64,000 nt of DNA from Psychrobacter sp. FME13 (GCF_014861395.1 NZ_RRYV01000002.1:1-64000), one strand, 5' to 3'. Shown: positions 23,544-32,960, counted from the stretch's first letter. A program made the numbers and translations. The notes: generated by a model from the letters alone, not told the origin.

Positions 23544-24434
23544 ATGAGCAACAACAGACTACTATCACCCCTTGAGTCTATGCAAGTGGCGTGGGGTTTG
23601 GTGCTACGTGACTTTAGACAGTGGTGCTCACCGTCTGGTCAAAAGTCTATCCGCGACTGGAAAACGCGCCGCATCGAGGGCGCTATTATTGTCTCAAAGT
23701 CTGAAATGGTCGATGATGCTGAGGCTATGTTAAAAGCGATACAGCAAAACGAGAATGCCAAGGCAATGGGTGATACTACTAACAGTGGGCCATCTGTCTA
23801 TCTGCCTATCATGGTCACAGCCATTAGTGCTATTGAGTCACCACCTGAGCGTGACATTGTGCAGCCTAACGCCAACTGGCTAAATGTCATCGTGCCAGCG
23901 GACCCATTGCAGCGTGTGGTGCAACTTCGTACCGCTGCTATTGCTTATCGCTGTCAAATTGCCTTTTTTGCCGCTGATCCTCACGCCGCCTCATCTATTG
24001 CCAAGCAGTTTGTAAACTTTTGGACACATGAGGGCAAGCGTAGTTTTGACGTGGCTTATGAGCTTGGTTTTGCTGGCACGTCTATTGTCAAAGACAAATG
24101 GAACTTTAAGGTCGTTGAAAACACGCTTTATCCTGACAAAATCGATGTCGGCATTAAAAACATTCATGGTGCTACGGTTGATTGTGTGGTCGTAGGACTT
24201 GAGCCTACGGTGGTTGGCTTAGGTCATCTTGACGACGATATAACGGACACGGGAGAGCCAGACGGAAGTATTCCACCAGGCTTGCCACCAGTGCAAGGCC
24301 ATCGTGACCCACCAGAGTCGCTAAATGGCGTGGTTATTGAGGCTGATGTGATTGACAAAGCCGCTGGCAGGCATACGCGGGTTAATGCTGATCCTGACAC
24401 TGGGGTTATTACTCAGAGTGAGGTTAAAGACTGA
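23544..24434 (+). CDS. Structural/neck-type protein, family unknown
   Basis: 296 residues (MSNNRLLSPLESMQVAWGLV...). The middle is a well-folded alpha/beta region; the C-terminal 60 residues are Pro/Gly/Asp-rich. It lies between the protease-like protein and the terminase and is probably a head or tail completion protein. I prefer ATG 23544 to the in-frame GTG 23538 because GGGTGGGT lies upstream. Confidence 0.5.
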   Translation: MSNNRLLSPLESMQVAWGLVLRDFRQWCSPSGQKSIRDWKTRRIEGAIIVSKSEMVDDAEAMLKAIQQNENAKAMGDTTNSGPSVYLPIMVTAISAIESPPERDIVQPNANWLNVIVPADPLQRVVQLRTAAIAYRCQIAFFAADPHAASSIAKQFVNFWTHEGKRSFDVAYELGFAGTSIVKDKWNFKVVENTLYPDKIDVGIKNIHGATVDCVVVGLEPTVVGLGHLDDDITDTGEPDGSIPPGLPPVQGHRDPPESLNGVVIEADVIDKAAGRHTRVNADPDTGVITQSEVKD

Positions 24435-24436
24435 TT

Positions 24437-24982
24437 ATGACCAACACGCCAGCCAAGCCCACCAATCCCAACCTAGTTACTATTGACGCACGAGCCGCAA
24501 GCTATGACGGTGATCCGGTGCGCATACTTGCAGTGACATCGGCTGACAGTGGCAAAATATTAGTCGCCAAGCAAGATCACTGGAAGGATCAGCCAAAAGC
24601 CAAAGAGAATACGATTGTCGTTACTGATACGCCTAATCTTTTTGGACATTGGGGCATGGCGTTTAATGAGAAGGAGCAGATGAGTACGGTTATGAGTGCT
24701 TACAAGGCGGCTAATGCAGCAGGTCTTTTAAGCATTGATGACTCGCTGGCACGTTATGATCCAAAAAATGTTATCCAGACGCGCAAGTTTGACGAGCGCG
24801 GGCGTGCCCTTGACTTTGACAGCATGGGGATGAATAACGGGCATATCGCGGTACTTCTTGCTATTTGGGCAGCAAGACAGGCACATGGGGGTTATGTTAT
24901 TACACGCCAGCCTAGTGACGATGGTGAACCGCTAGAGGATGATGATGACAGTGAGTTTGAAATGATGCCGTTTAGCATCTAA
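24437..24982 (+). CDS. Hypothetical protein upstream of the terminase
   Basis: 181 residues, mixed alpha/beta, with an acidic C-terminus (EPLEDDDDSEFEMM). It lies 9 nt before the large terminase, where small terminase subunits often sit, but I see no HTH. Role unknown. Confidence 0.5.
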   Translation: MTNTPAKPTNPNLVTIDARAASYDGDPVRILAVTSADSGKILVAKQDHWKDQPKAKENTIVVTDTPNLFGHWGMAFNEKEQMSTVMSAYKAANAAGLLSIDDSLARYDPKNVIQTRKFDERGRALDFDSMGMNNGHIAVLLAIWAARQAHGGYVITRQPSDDGEPLEDDDDSEFEMMPFSI

Positions 24983-24991
24983 GGCTTTTTA

Positions 24992-26542
24992 GTGATTGAG
25001 AATCTATATGAGCTACCAGAGTGGCGTGAGGTATGTAAGCGGTATCGCTATGACATAACACGCTTTGCCGTCGAAGCGTTAGGAATGACTTATGCCAATG
25101 GTCAGGGCGTAACCCCGCAGCAAGAAACGCTTTTTAAGTCGATTGTCGTGCCTGGCAGTCGAACCACTGTGGCGTCTGGTCATGGTACAGGTAAATCTAG
25201 GTCGGCTGGCATCGTCGCTTTATGGCATCTGCTGTTTTATCCTGAATCAGTCATGCTATTCACAGCACCGCAAATTGGACAGCTACGCACAGTCGTATGG
25301 AAAGAGATTAATATCTGTTTGCAGCGACTCAAGAATAATCCCGCAGTTGGCTGGCTTGCTGATTTTGTGGTGGTGCTCGCTGAAAAAATCTACATTAAAA
25401 ACTTTAAAGATACGTGGTTTGTGTTCGCTAAAACCGCGCCTAAACACTCGCCAACCAATATCGCTGGTCAGCATGGCGATTACTACATGGTATGGGGTGA
25501 TGAAGCGGCTGGTATTGATGACGAGGTGATGGAAGTCGTTATTGGGGCATTGACGCATGAGAATAACCGCGCTGTACTGACTAGCCAGCCCGCCACCAGT
25601 ACGGGGTTTTTCTATGACACGCACCACAGTCTGAGCCTCACCAATGGCGGTATATGGGTAAATCTTATATTCAATGGTGAAGAGTCGCCGCTAGTCAGCA
25701 AAACAAAGCTGATCGAGGCATTATATCAATATGGCAGCCGCGATCACCCAGGCTACTTAATCCGCATACGTGGTCTATTCCCCGAACTCAAAGGCAAATA
25801 CTTACTCACTCGTACTGAGATCACTAACATGCTGGCACGTAAGCCTGCTGTGACTGAGGATGACGAGTACGGTTATATTGTGACAGTCGATGTGGGCGGT
25901 GACGTTGGACGAGATCATAGCGTTATCACGGTGATGAAAGTTGTTGATAAAGACTATAACGGGCGTATTGAGCGTCATGTCCATGTGGCTGATATACCGC
26001 TGTTTAGCAATCGCGCTAATATCAATGAGCTAAAAGCCAATATTTATAGCGTCATGGCTGAGTATGCAGGGGCAACGCTAGTTATTGATCCAATGGGTGC
26101 TGGCATGGGATTGTGTCAGCTACTCAAGTCTGAAGGCTTGTACTTTGAAACGGTCAACTGGGGCGTGCCTTGTTTTAACAATAACTTGAAAGCGCTGTAC
26201 TTTAATAAGCGTGCTCACGCCTATGTCAGCATGGCGAAAAGCGTTGAGCGCGGCATCTTTAGTGTGAGTGATAAGGTGCGTGCTCAGTACCAGATGATTA
26301 AGGATATGGAAACACAAATGAGCCGCTTACCGTACTTCTTTGATGAGCGTTCACGCTGGGGCATTGTCAGTAAAAAAGACATGGCAAAAGACGGCATCAC
26401 CTCACCCGATTTAGCAGATACTTTTGCTTTTGGCTTTATGGAGCGGATTAGTTATTCACCAGTCAACAAGGCGGAGTTTGTCGGTAGCGTGAAGGATAAA
26501 GAGCAGTGGGAGGATTTAAACGAGCTGGCAGCTATGCTTTAG
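24992..26542 (+). CDS. Terminase large subunit
   Basis: 516 residues. ATPase: Walker A ASGHGTGKS (61-69) and Walker B YYMVWGDEAAG, then a VLTSQPATSTG coupling motif. Nuclease (RNase H-like): VTVDVGGDVGRDHS, LVIDPMGAGMG and a final SPDLADTFAFGF Asp. It should pump DNA into proheads and cut concatemers. GTG start. Confidence 0.92.
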   Translation: MIENLYELPEWREVCKRYRYDITRFAVEALGMTYANGQGVTPQQETLFKSIVVPGSRTTVASGHGTGKSRSAGIVALWHLLFYPESVMLFTAPQIGQLRTVVWKEINICLQRLKNNPAVGWLADFVVVLAEKIYIKNFKDTWFVFAKTAPKHSPTNIAGQHGDYYMVWGDEAAGIDDEVMEVVIGALTHENNRAVLTSQPATSTGFFYDTHHSLSLTNGGIWVNLIFNGEESPLVSKTKLIEALYQYGSRDHPGYLIRIRGLFPELKGKYLLTRTEITNMLARKPAVTEDDEYGYIVTVDVGGDVGRDHSVITVMKVVDKDYNGRIERHVHVADIPLFSNRANINELKANIYSVMAEYAGATLVIDPMGAGMGLCQLLKSEGLYFETVNWGVPCFNNNLKALYFNKRAHAYVSMAKSVERGIFSVSDKVRAQYQMIKDMETQMSRLPYFFDERSRWGIVSKKDMAKDGITSPDLADTFAFGFMERISYSPVNKAEFVGSVKDKEQWEDLNELAAML

Positions 26543-26658
26543 CTATGAATGTCTGTTATAATTATTGTGCTAGCAGATTGTATCGAGCAGGGGTTCCTAT
26601 TTGATGTGCACAGCATGAAACTAGCTGACTAACAAAGGTTCGCGTAAGGCGTAAACTA

Positions 26659-26730
26659 GGTTGTGTAGCTCAGTCGGTAGAGCAATTACCATCGTATAAT
26701 GTGGCGTTGGTTCGAGTCCAACCACAATCG
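26659..26730 (+). tRNA. tRNA-like gene with irregular anticodon arm
   Basis: Acceptor GGTTGTG/CACAATC (one G-U), D-arm GCTC...GAGC with AGTCGGTA loop and T-arm GTTGG-TTCGAGT-CCAAC are all sound. The anticodon arm (ATTACCATCGTATAAT) has 16 nt instead of 17 and allows only a 4-5 bp stem with a C-A mismatch. No reading places T33 before a proper anticodon, so I cannot assign an isotype. CCA is not encoded. It is either a degenerate phage tRNA or a tRNA mimic. Confidence 0.6.
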
Positions 26731-26732
26731 CA

Positions 26733-26763
26733 AAGCCCATCTATTAATTTAGGTGGGTTTTTT
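26733..26763 (+). terminator. Rho-independent terminator after the tRNA-like gene
   Basis: AAGCCCATCT pairs with AGGTGGGTTT (two weak positions), followed by T-rich sequence. It ends the terminase unit. Confidence 0.75.
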
Positions 26764-26766
26764 AAT

Positions 26767-26838
26767 GTCTAAAGTTGGTCTAAAGTTAGACGTGAATGTC
26801 TAAATTACACCGCAAGCTACACCTCGATGTCTAAAGTT
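26767..26838 (+). repeat. Cluster of GTCTAAAGTT repeats
   Basis: GTCTAAAGTT occurs at 26767, 26778 and 26829, with a variant GTCTAAATTA at 26798. The second copy reads GTCTAAAGTTAGAC, a near palindrome (6-bp arms). The cluster lies in the 470-bp gene-free stretch between terminase and tail fibre (26543-27010), which also holds the tRNA-like gene, a terminator and late promoter 3. It could be a regulator array or recombination site. Confidence 0.5.
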
Positions 26839-26935
26839 ATCTCACATCATTTTGTGTTTTCTCGCTGATTAAAAGACGTTTATACACCCATAAAGCAACG
26901 TCTTACGACCTATATCAATAGGTCTATCGCACACT

Positions 26936-26974
26936 GGAACACCACCCACCGTACTTGCCGGCACACGTTAAACT
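26936..26974 (+). promoter_or_regulatory. Late promoter 3 (GGAACAC family)
   Basis: GGAACACC at 26936-26943 and -10 TAAACT at 26969-26974. CTAATA (26973-26978) pairs with TATTGG (26996-27001, one G-U), which overlaps the GGA ribosome site. Confidence 0.75.
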
Positions 26975-27010
26975 AATACTCATTACTATACTGATTATTG
27001 GATTAAAACA

Positions 27011-29341
27011 ATGGCAGACCCTATTATTTTTACGATCACCGAGGCTGGCAAGCAAGCCGCCTTCGCTGCTAATGCAGATTCAGCACAACTCAAAATCAAT
27101 CTAACACAAGTAGCAGTCGGCACCAAAAAGCGCGCCGTGACAGGCAATGAGACCGCACTCACGACTGAGTTTAAGCGCGGTAGTATTGTGTCAGGGGATG
27201 TTGAGGCTCAAAGCAATACCTTGCGCTTTACCAGCTCGATGACGGCGAATGTTATAACCGATATTTACGAGATTGGCTTGATGACCGATGACAACGTATT
27301 GTTTGCGATTGCAGGCTCGAATGCTGCGCCTTTGTTTAGCTTGCACCCTGATGTCACTTTTGTTATTGCCCTTGGCTTGTCGCTAGATGATATTGATGCC
27401 AGTAATATAACAGTCACCACCGATACCAATGGGGCGCTATCCATTGTAATGATGGAGAATCATTTAGCCGCGCCAGATCCTCACCCGCAATACTTGAATA
27501 AAAACCGTTTCCAACTTGCGATGCGTGCGCTTTACCCGATGGGTTATCAGTACCATTCACATGAGCCAGTCAATCCTAAGCCTATCTTTGATGACATTCT
27601 TGGCTTAGATACCGCTTGGCGTCGAGTTACGGGCAAGATCTTTGTGTCGTCAGATCCTAGTGATCCATTTATTAATACTTACGGCCTTGTTTTAGGTCAA
27701 AAAGGCATGACAGAGGTACTAGCCAGCGGCGCACGCCCTCACGTCTACCCATTGCAAACAACACATACGTTTGAGCGCTACAATCCAGACGATGTTATTG
27801 CGACAGTATGGAATGTAAAAGCCAGTAAGACCTCGATTAATGAAGGCGGTGCAGTGCGATTTACGGTAACGGCTAACAATCTACCAGACGGTCAAATACT
27901 TAACTGGTCGGTAAAAGAGGGTGCTTTAAACGGCAGTAATAACGATATAACAAGTCCAGATAAAACCGATAGCGGCACGGTCATACTCAGAAACGGGCAA
28001 GCGGTCATCGACTTTACTACTACGCCCGACGATAACGTGGCAGAACCGCAAAAGCATGTCCGACTAACGGTGGGCGCACCAGCGAACCTATCAATAAACG
28101 TGCCGGTCAATGATGCTGGACATAATGAGACAGCCCTACACATAACGCAAAGTACCACTAATGGTATTGATCTGGCTGAGTATTACAAACAGCAAAACGG
28201 CTCATACCCAACAGCAACCGATAAGATACGTTTTATTGTTGATGCTGGCGTGGACATTATCGCGCCCAATACGAGCACGCCAGCCATGATAGAAGGTAGT
28301 AACTGGACTAGCGGTGCTGAGATTGTCGTGGAAAATAGAGGTCGTATTTTAGGGCGTGGCGGTGATGGTGGTATGGGGGCAGTCACCCTTATTGATAGCT
28401 ATAATCGCAATAGTTTCTCAGTATCGGATGTGGCTACAGCGGGCAAAAACGGCGGCACAGCCATTAAGGGTAGTATCGAGGTCGATAATTATGGCGTTAT
28501 TGCTGGCGGCGGTGGCGGCGGTGGCGGTGGTGGTGCTTGGAGTTACAATGAGGTTGAAGGAGAAGGTTCCGCTATAGTGGGTCAGCAAAACGGTACAGCG
28601 TCAGGTGGCGGTGCGCCTTATGGCTTAGCGACTCTTAACGCGGGTTCAGCAGAATGGTTTTTAGCTGATAATAGAAACCCTGATTTAAACCTAATTAAAT
28701 CAGCGCTTGAGGCTATGCCTAATAACGCTACCATCAAAATAACACCCAGTGCTGAAGTGCCTTCCGTAATTTTAGAGAGCACCAGTCAATCCGTAGTCAC
28801 CCTAGAAAACTTCAATTTTCGCCCAGCACTCAAAGTACCAACAACACTCCCCAAGGCTGTATCAGCCATCCCTAACGGGGAGGTTTATGATTTATATAAA
28901 TCGGATATTGATTCAGATACACAAGACAGGGTATTTTTTCAATACATTTGGTCTGATTCAGTGTATGAGCGCTACAATTTATCAGGGCTTTGCAAAAGAG
29001 CACTTAACGGTGGCGTTACGTCAGGTGGTGTGGGTGGGTACAGCGTAGGCTCGTATTGGCCGTTCCATTTTTATAAAGCCAGCGTTAGGCCTAACCTATC
29101 TAAATCGCGGGGTGGTAAAGGTGGTGATATTGGTGAAAATGGTGAAAATGGCATAATTGAATCTTTGATCGTGCAAGATACAATTATGCAGCCGCCAACT
29201 TTCCGACTTTTCCCGAAGCCCGAGACAACCGATAGTAACTATAAGGAGTCTTCACCAGCCAGCGGCGGCCTAGCAGGTTACATAAAAGAAGGTAGCGTGA
29301 CCATCAATAACCTATCAGGCGGCACAACCAAAGGGCGCTAA
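27011..29341 (+). CDS. Tail fibre / receptor-binding protein
   Basis: 776 residues. The N-terminal 150 residues (FTITEAGKQAAFAA, LTQVAVGT) match the tail-collar (DUF3751-type) virion-anchoring domain of P2-like fibres. A Calx-beta-like segment follows (about 265-375: NEGGAVRFTVTANNLPDGQ, TPDDNVAEPQKHVRLTV). The tip has glycine-rich runs (GRGGDGGMGA; GGGGGGGGG near 500) as in gp38-type adhesins, where they form the receptor-contact loops. It should decide host range. Confidence 0.8.
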   Translation: MADPIIFTITEAGKQAAFAANADSAQLKINLTQVAVGTKKRAVTGNETALTTEFKRGSIVSGDVEAQSNTLRFTSSMTANVITDIYEIGLMTDDNVLFAIAGSNAAPLFSLHPDVTFVIALGLSLDDIDASNITVTTDTNGALSIVMMENHLAAPDPHPQYLNKNRFQLAMRALYPMGYQYHSHEPVNPKPIFDDILGLDTAWRRVTGKIFVSSDPSDPFINTYGLVLGQKGMTEVLASGARPHVYPLQTTHTFERYNPDDVIATVWNVKASKTSINEGGAVRFTVTANNLPDGQILNWSVKEGALNGSNNDITSPDKTDSGTVILRNGQAVIDFTTTPDDNVAEPQKHVRLTVGAPANLSINVPVNDAGHNETALHITQSTTNGIDLAEYYKQQNGSYPTATDKIRFIVDAGVDIIAPNTSTPAMIEGSNWTSGAEIVVENRGRILGRGGDGGMGAVTLIDSYNRNSFSVSDVATAGKNGGTAIKGSIEVDNYGVIAGGGGGGGGGGAWSYNEVEGEGSAIVGQQNGTASGGGAPYGLATLNAGSAEWFLADNRNPDLNLIKSALEAMPNNATIKITPSAEVPSVILESTSQSVVTLENFNFRPALKVPTTLPKAVSAIPNGEVYDLYKSDIDSDTQDRVFFQYIWSDSVYERYNLSGLCKRALNGGVTSGGVGGYSVGSYWPFHFYKASVRPNLSKSRGGKGGDIGENGENGIIESLIVQDTIMQPPTFRLFPKPETTDSNYKESSPASGGLAGYIKEGSVTINNLSGGTTKGR

Positions 29342-29342
29342 C

Positions 29343-29648
29343 ATGCTAACCAATATCTACCTAAACGCCGTCCGATCTCACGTTGACCTTCTGGTCAGGC
29401 GTGGGCGTACCGACAAGCTCATTATCTGGGACGTGGGGCGTGACGAGATACACGACCCAACGCTAATCGCCTACCGCGCCTATGGCAACCGTGATAATGC
29501 AGATGTCGTCATGCTATGCGCTGGCACGAATAGAGTAGGTGAGGCGTTACCCAATCGCCGCATCTACTTGCCATTACCCGCCAGCCTAGCGCAAATCAAG
29601 CGTACTTACACCAATAGCGGACTGATAGACGGGGTAATTAATGGCTGA
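29343..29648 (+). CDS. LysM-like tail protein X
   Basis: 101 residues. The order DKLIIWDVGRDE, LIAYRAYGNRDNADVVMLC and LPNRRIYLPLP follows the LysM-like tail protein X family (P2 gpX), a small baseplate/hub protein. It lies 1 nt after the fibre gene. Confidence 0.55.
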   Translation: MLTNIYLNAVRSHVDLLVRRGRTDKLIIWDVGRDEIHDPTLIAYRAYGNRDNADVVMLCAGTNRVGEALPNRRIYLPLPASLAQIKRTYTNSGLIDGVING

Positions 29649-30831
29649 ACCTACCGATTATCTCAGTGAAGAGCGTGAGGACTCGACAAGCTGGCAGGAT
29701 CGCAAAACCAATGCCATGACGCTTGACGAGCTTAGACAGTGGCGATTGCGTACTGGTAAAAGCGTGGGCGATCAGCGTAAACATGCCAGCACTCATAACA
29801 AGTACCTCAAAGAAACGATGCAGGATATCGAGGCTGGCAAGCGGCTAAATAATCGCCAACTTGCCTCGCTTATCAAGTCCGCAAAAAGCCGTGCTGGTAT
29901 CAGTGCCAGCGAGCTACTTGAGTTCACATTAGGCGATACCAAGCGTAATAACGAGCTTAAGAAAACCATGAACGCGGCGGTGCTTGATGCCTACCTTGCC
30001 AATGTCAAAGCCGCATCAAGCAAATTTTTAGGCGGCATAACCCCAACCGATGTTATCAATCAATCAAGGCGTGAAGATATCAACCGCGCCAATACTCAGA
30101 TATTTCTAGCCAGCGTTTTTAAGCGCCAGGGTAACATAATTAAGTTTGTTACTAATGCCGGTATTGGTAGCCCAGACACGCATCATTATGTCTCAGTGCA
30201 ATTACTAGATTATCCTGAGCTACTACTAGGCCGTACCCGTGCGCCTAGTGTGGTCGATGTCAAAAAAGCGGTCATTGATGGTAAGATTAACTTTGATTGC
30301 GATTGTGGCCGTCACCGCTACTGGTATCGCTACCTTGCCACTGTGGGCAAATATAACTTTGGCATAGACGAGAACCGCTACCCCTCAACTCGCAACCCTA
30401 AATTAACGGGCGTGGCTTGCAAGCATGTCTTGCGAGTCATGAAGCACTTGACCAGTCCGCACATGATTGCCAAGGTGAAAGGGTACGCCACGGACGATAT
30501 TGCCAAGGCCAGCAACAAGATCAAGCCTCACCGTCAAACGTCTAAGCAATTAGAGCGTGAAGCAGCAAGGCAGACCGAGGCGCTTAACAACTGGAATGGT
30601 CGCCTTCACTGGTCTAAAAAGATTAAGCAAGCAGCAATTAAGGCTGAGAAACAGATCAAGGCTGAGCAAAAACGCGCGCAAGCTAAGTCACCCAATCAGC
30701 CGACACAAGCAGAACGAGCCAGCTACCAGTACGCGAAAGGGCAGATAGGCAAAAAAGGCGTGCCAGACAACTTTAAAGAGATATATCAAACCGAGATTAA
30801 TACCTATCAAGGTAAGTGGGGTAATACGTGA
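29641..30831 (+). CDS. SWIM-type zinc-finger protein of the virion region
   Basis: 396 residues, highly basic. Residues about 218-265 contain FDCDCGRHRYWYRY and then GVACKHVLRVMKHL: CxC followed by CxH about 33 residues later, the SWIM zinc-finger signature. N-terminal helices (TLDELRQWRLRTGKSVGD) and a Lys/Ala/Gln-rich C-terminal coiled coil surround it. SWIM domains bind DNA or proteins. In this place it may be a head/neck protein that contacts packaged DNA; function unknown. Confidence 0.6.
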   Translation: MAEPTDYLSEEREDSTSWQDRKTNAMTLDELRQWRLRTGKSVGDQRKHASTHNKYLKETMQDIEAGKRLNNRQLASLIKSAKSRAGISASELLEFTLGDTKRNNELKKTMNAAVLDAYLANVKAASSKFLGGITPTDVINQSRREDINRANTQIFLASVFKRQGNIIKFVTNAGIGSPDTHHYVSVQLLDYPELLLGRTRAPSVVDVKKAVIDGKINFDCDCGRHRYWYRYLATVGKYNFGIDENRYPSTRNPKLTGVACKHVLRVMKHLTSPHMIAKVKGYATDDIAKASNKIKPHRQTSKQLEREAARQTEALNNWNGRLHWSKKIKQAAIKAEKQIKAEQKRAQAKSPNQPTQAERASYQYAKGQIGKKGVPDNFKEIYQTEINTYQGKWGNT

Positions 30832-31394
30832 GTTTAAGAATAGAAAACGAGCTGGTCGCAAGCGGGCAAGCGCTCACCAATCGCATCATTACCTTGCGTA
30901 GTCAGTCGGTGATACCTGTTTTTGCCTTCAGGCGTGTGGTATTGCCAGTCAACACTGGTGATGATAGCCGTGATTTTGTCACCTGGTCAGGACTTGGTAC
31001 AGTGAGCGACAGCGATGAGCACGCCATTGATTATGAGCCACTAGGCCATGCCATGGTATTGATACTTGATAGCTTAGGCGGTGCGTTTCACGATGGCGGT
31101 ATGTTTGTCACCAGTGAGGAGTTGTCTTCAATGGCACTCGTTGAGCCTTACGACATATCGCTAGAAGGTGATGATCGCATTAAACTTAAGCCAAACTGGA
31201 CGCCTGAGAAGGGCGATTTATTCTGCTTTATGCTTAACAACCACAAGGAATATCATGAGGTTACTGGTATAATGGGACAGTCGATGCTGGCAAGTCAGGG
31301 TAAAAAGTACGCCTTAGCTCAGCGTTTTGACTTGAATTATCTTGATGCGTTTGATGAAGAAAGTGTTGTTGATGTGGCAGTGCCTTATAAGTAG
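30828..31394 (+). CDS. Structural protein, 188 aa
   Basis: GTG start overlapping the previous stop. The protein is beta-rich (FAFRRVVLPVNTGDDSRDFV, KLKPNWTPEKGDLFCFML), as in head-tail joining or tail-tip proteins. No family recognised. Confidence 0.5.
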   Translation: MSLRIENELVASGQALTNRIITLRSQSVIPVFAFRRVVLPVNTGDDSRDFVTWSGLGTVSDSDEHAIDYEPLGHAMVLILDSLGGAFHDGGMFVTSEELSSMALVEPYDISLEGDDRIKLKPNWTPEKGDLFCFMLNNHKEYHEVTGIMGQSMLASQGKKYALAQRFDLNYLDAFDEESVVDVAVPYK

Positions 31395-31448
31395 CAATAA
31401 CTGGTTATAATAATAGAAATGAAAAATTAAGATTAAGGATGGTTGACT

Positions 31449-31808
31449 ATGATTAACTATATCGAGGTTGGCAAGTTGGTTCCCGCTAATAAAAAGATCA
31501 CAAAGCACAAGTGTTGGGGTGTGTTTGATACGTTGTGGGATGAAGTGCAGCGCAATTATGCCAATAGAGAAGACTTGGCAGGTTTTAGCAAAAACGACTG
31601 GCGCAGCGCTTATGATCGCGCCTTGCATTTTGACGGCTTAGACAGCTTTTCTATAATCCCGCCAAGTCTTGTGGTACTGGACGTGATCGTTAATAATTTT
31701 TTACTGGGTTATTGTTATCACGAATGGGTTAAGCACTTTGACCGCGCAGGGTATATAAGCGCGTCACCGCCAAGTTATGACCTGACGCAATTCCGCAACG
31801 AAAAATAA
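31449..31808 (+). CDS. Hypothetical protein, 119 aa
   Basis: MINYIEVGKLVPANKK... with an aromatic-rich C-terminal part (GYCYHEWVKHFDRAG). AAGGA lies at a good distance before ATG 31449. It is the first of four small unknown genes between the structural protein and the capsid unit, perhaps an accessory (moron) block. Confidence 0.5.
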   Translation: MINYIEVGKLVPANKKITKHKCWGVFDTLWDEVQRNYANREDLAGFSKNDWRSAYDRALHFDGLDSFSIIPPSLVVLDVIVNNFLLGYCYHEWVKHFDRAGYISASPPSYDLTQFRNEK

Positions 31809-31829
31809 TAATTAATAAGTGAGTAATCT

Positions 31830-32156
31830 ATGAAGCAGTATGTAGAGGGTGCGACTTATATTGTTTATGTTCGCGAGTTCGGACTGCCTGCCAGCGACAA
31901 GACGCGTTACCATGTTCGCGCTAAGTGCGTTGGTGGGAACGATTTAGACGTGGGGTATTTTGTTGATGCAGAGGGTAATAGTTTTAATAGCGGCGTACAG
32001 TCTGCTACACTTGAAAACGAGTTTATTTGGGATAGGGAAATAGTAGATAAGTATCCTTTTGCAATGACAAGGACAGTGAATAATGAAAATGCCGCCCTAC
32101 GAGTTAATGCCAGTCAATGTGTATCTGCGTCAAGAACAATTCATGTTTCAGCATAG
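31830..32156 (+). CDS. Hypothetical protein, 108 aa
   Basis: A beta-rich small protein. Its leader and start (GAGTAATCTATGAA, 31821-31834) are repeated exactly before the gene at 32623. The C-terminus overlaps the next gene by 74 nt. Confidence 0.45.
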   Translation: MKQYVEGATYIVYVREFGLPASDKTRYHVRAKCVGGNDLDVGYFVDAEGNSFNSGVQSATLENEFIWDREIVDKYPFAMTRTVNNENAALRVNASQCVSASRTIHVSA

Positions 32157-32565
32157 CTATGCGCCGCAAATAGTAGCCACACTTACCGAAGATGGTAGGC
32201 TAAAAGAGCTTGAGCCGCTTATTGGTACTGAGAATTTTGAGATACCTGAAAATATAAAAGAACTGGCTATTCGTGAATTTAGCCAGTCGCTTAATGCTCA
32301 TGGCTTTGATGTAAAAGATACCAATCAAGACTACTTAGAGATTACTAAGGGCGCGTTTAACATGCGCCTAGACACTAAAGATCAACTACCGTTTAGCGAT
32401 GTTACGCTACATCAGATAGGCATGGTTTATAAAAACTTTGTAGCTGAGCGTAATGATACTAGCCAGCGTGCTATGGAAATGGCTATTCAAAACATGGATA
32501 GAGCGGAGAAATTCACTCAAGAAGATGCTGATTTATTTAGACGTGCTATAGAAAGAGACGCCTAA
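32083..32565 (+). CDS. Hypothetical protein, 160 aa
   Basis: A mostly helical, acidic protein (MKMPPYELMPVNVYLRQEQF...). The ATG at 32083 gives a long overlap with the previous gene; no family is recognised. A later start is possible but would cut into conserved-looking sequence. Confidence 0.5.
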   Translation: MKMPPYELMPVNVYLRQEQFMFQHSYAPQIVATLTEDGRLKELEPLIGTENFEIPENIKELAIREFSQSLNAHGFDVKDTNQDYLEITKGAFNMRLDTKDQLPFSDVTLHQIGMVYKNFVAERNDTSQRAMEMAIQNMDRAEKFTQEDADLFRRAIERDA

Positions 32566-32622
32566 TGAGCTTCTGTCAAAAGTATGTTTATTGAGTCACC
32601 GGACTTTATTAGCGAGTAATCT

Positions 32623-32943
32623 ATGAAAACTGACATTCATGAAATTTGGAATTTCAATAACGAGATACCTAAAAGCTTTGGGCTTGTTAAGGTTAATTCT
32701 AACAATTACGCAAAAATCAAAGACGCTAAAAGGCTTGATGTTATTTATCACGAGATAACCGACACGCTGTTACTTGGTGATAATGTGGTTATGATTGATG
32801 ATAGCCTTGCCGATGATATAGCTATGTATCGTGATAACTTTTTGCCAGCGCCAAAAGAAGAAGGTAGCTTCAACCTCTTTTGTAATCCAATGCCAATGCC
32901 GCCAATTCGACCTATAGAGCTACTTAATCTACCTATGATATAA
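32623..32943 (+). CDS. Hypothetical protein, 106 aa
   Basis: Acidic, with a Met/Pro-rich C-terminus (NPMPMPPIRPIELLNLPMI). Its leader repeats that of the gene at 31830, which suggests the two arose by local duplication or share a regulatory leader. Ends before a terminator. Confidence 0.45.
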   Translation: MKTDIHEIWNFNNEIPKSFGLVKVNSNNYAKIKDAKRLDVIYHEITDTLLLGDNVVMIDDSLADDIAMYRDNFLPAPKEEGSFNLFCNPMPMPPIRPIELLNLPMI

Positions 32944-32960
32944 ACAATAACCAACCATCA

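Noticed and set aside
24437-24982. Small terminase subunit by position alone
   Set aside because: No HTH or oligomerisation pattern is visible; left as hypothetical.
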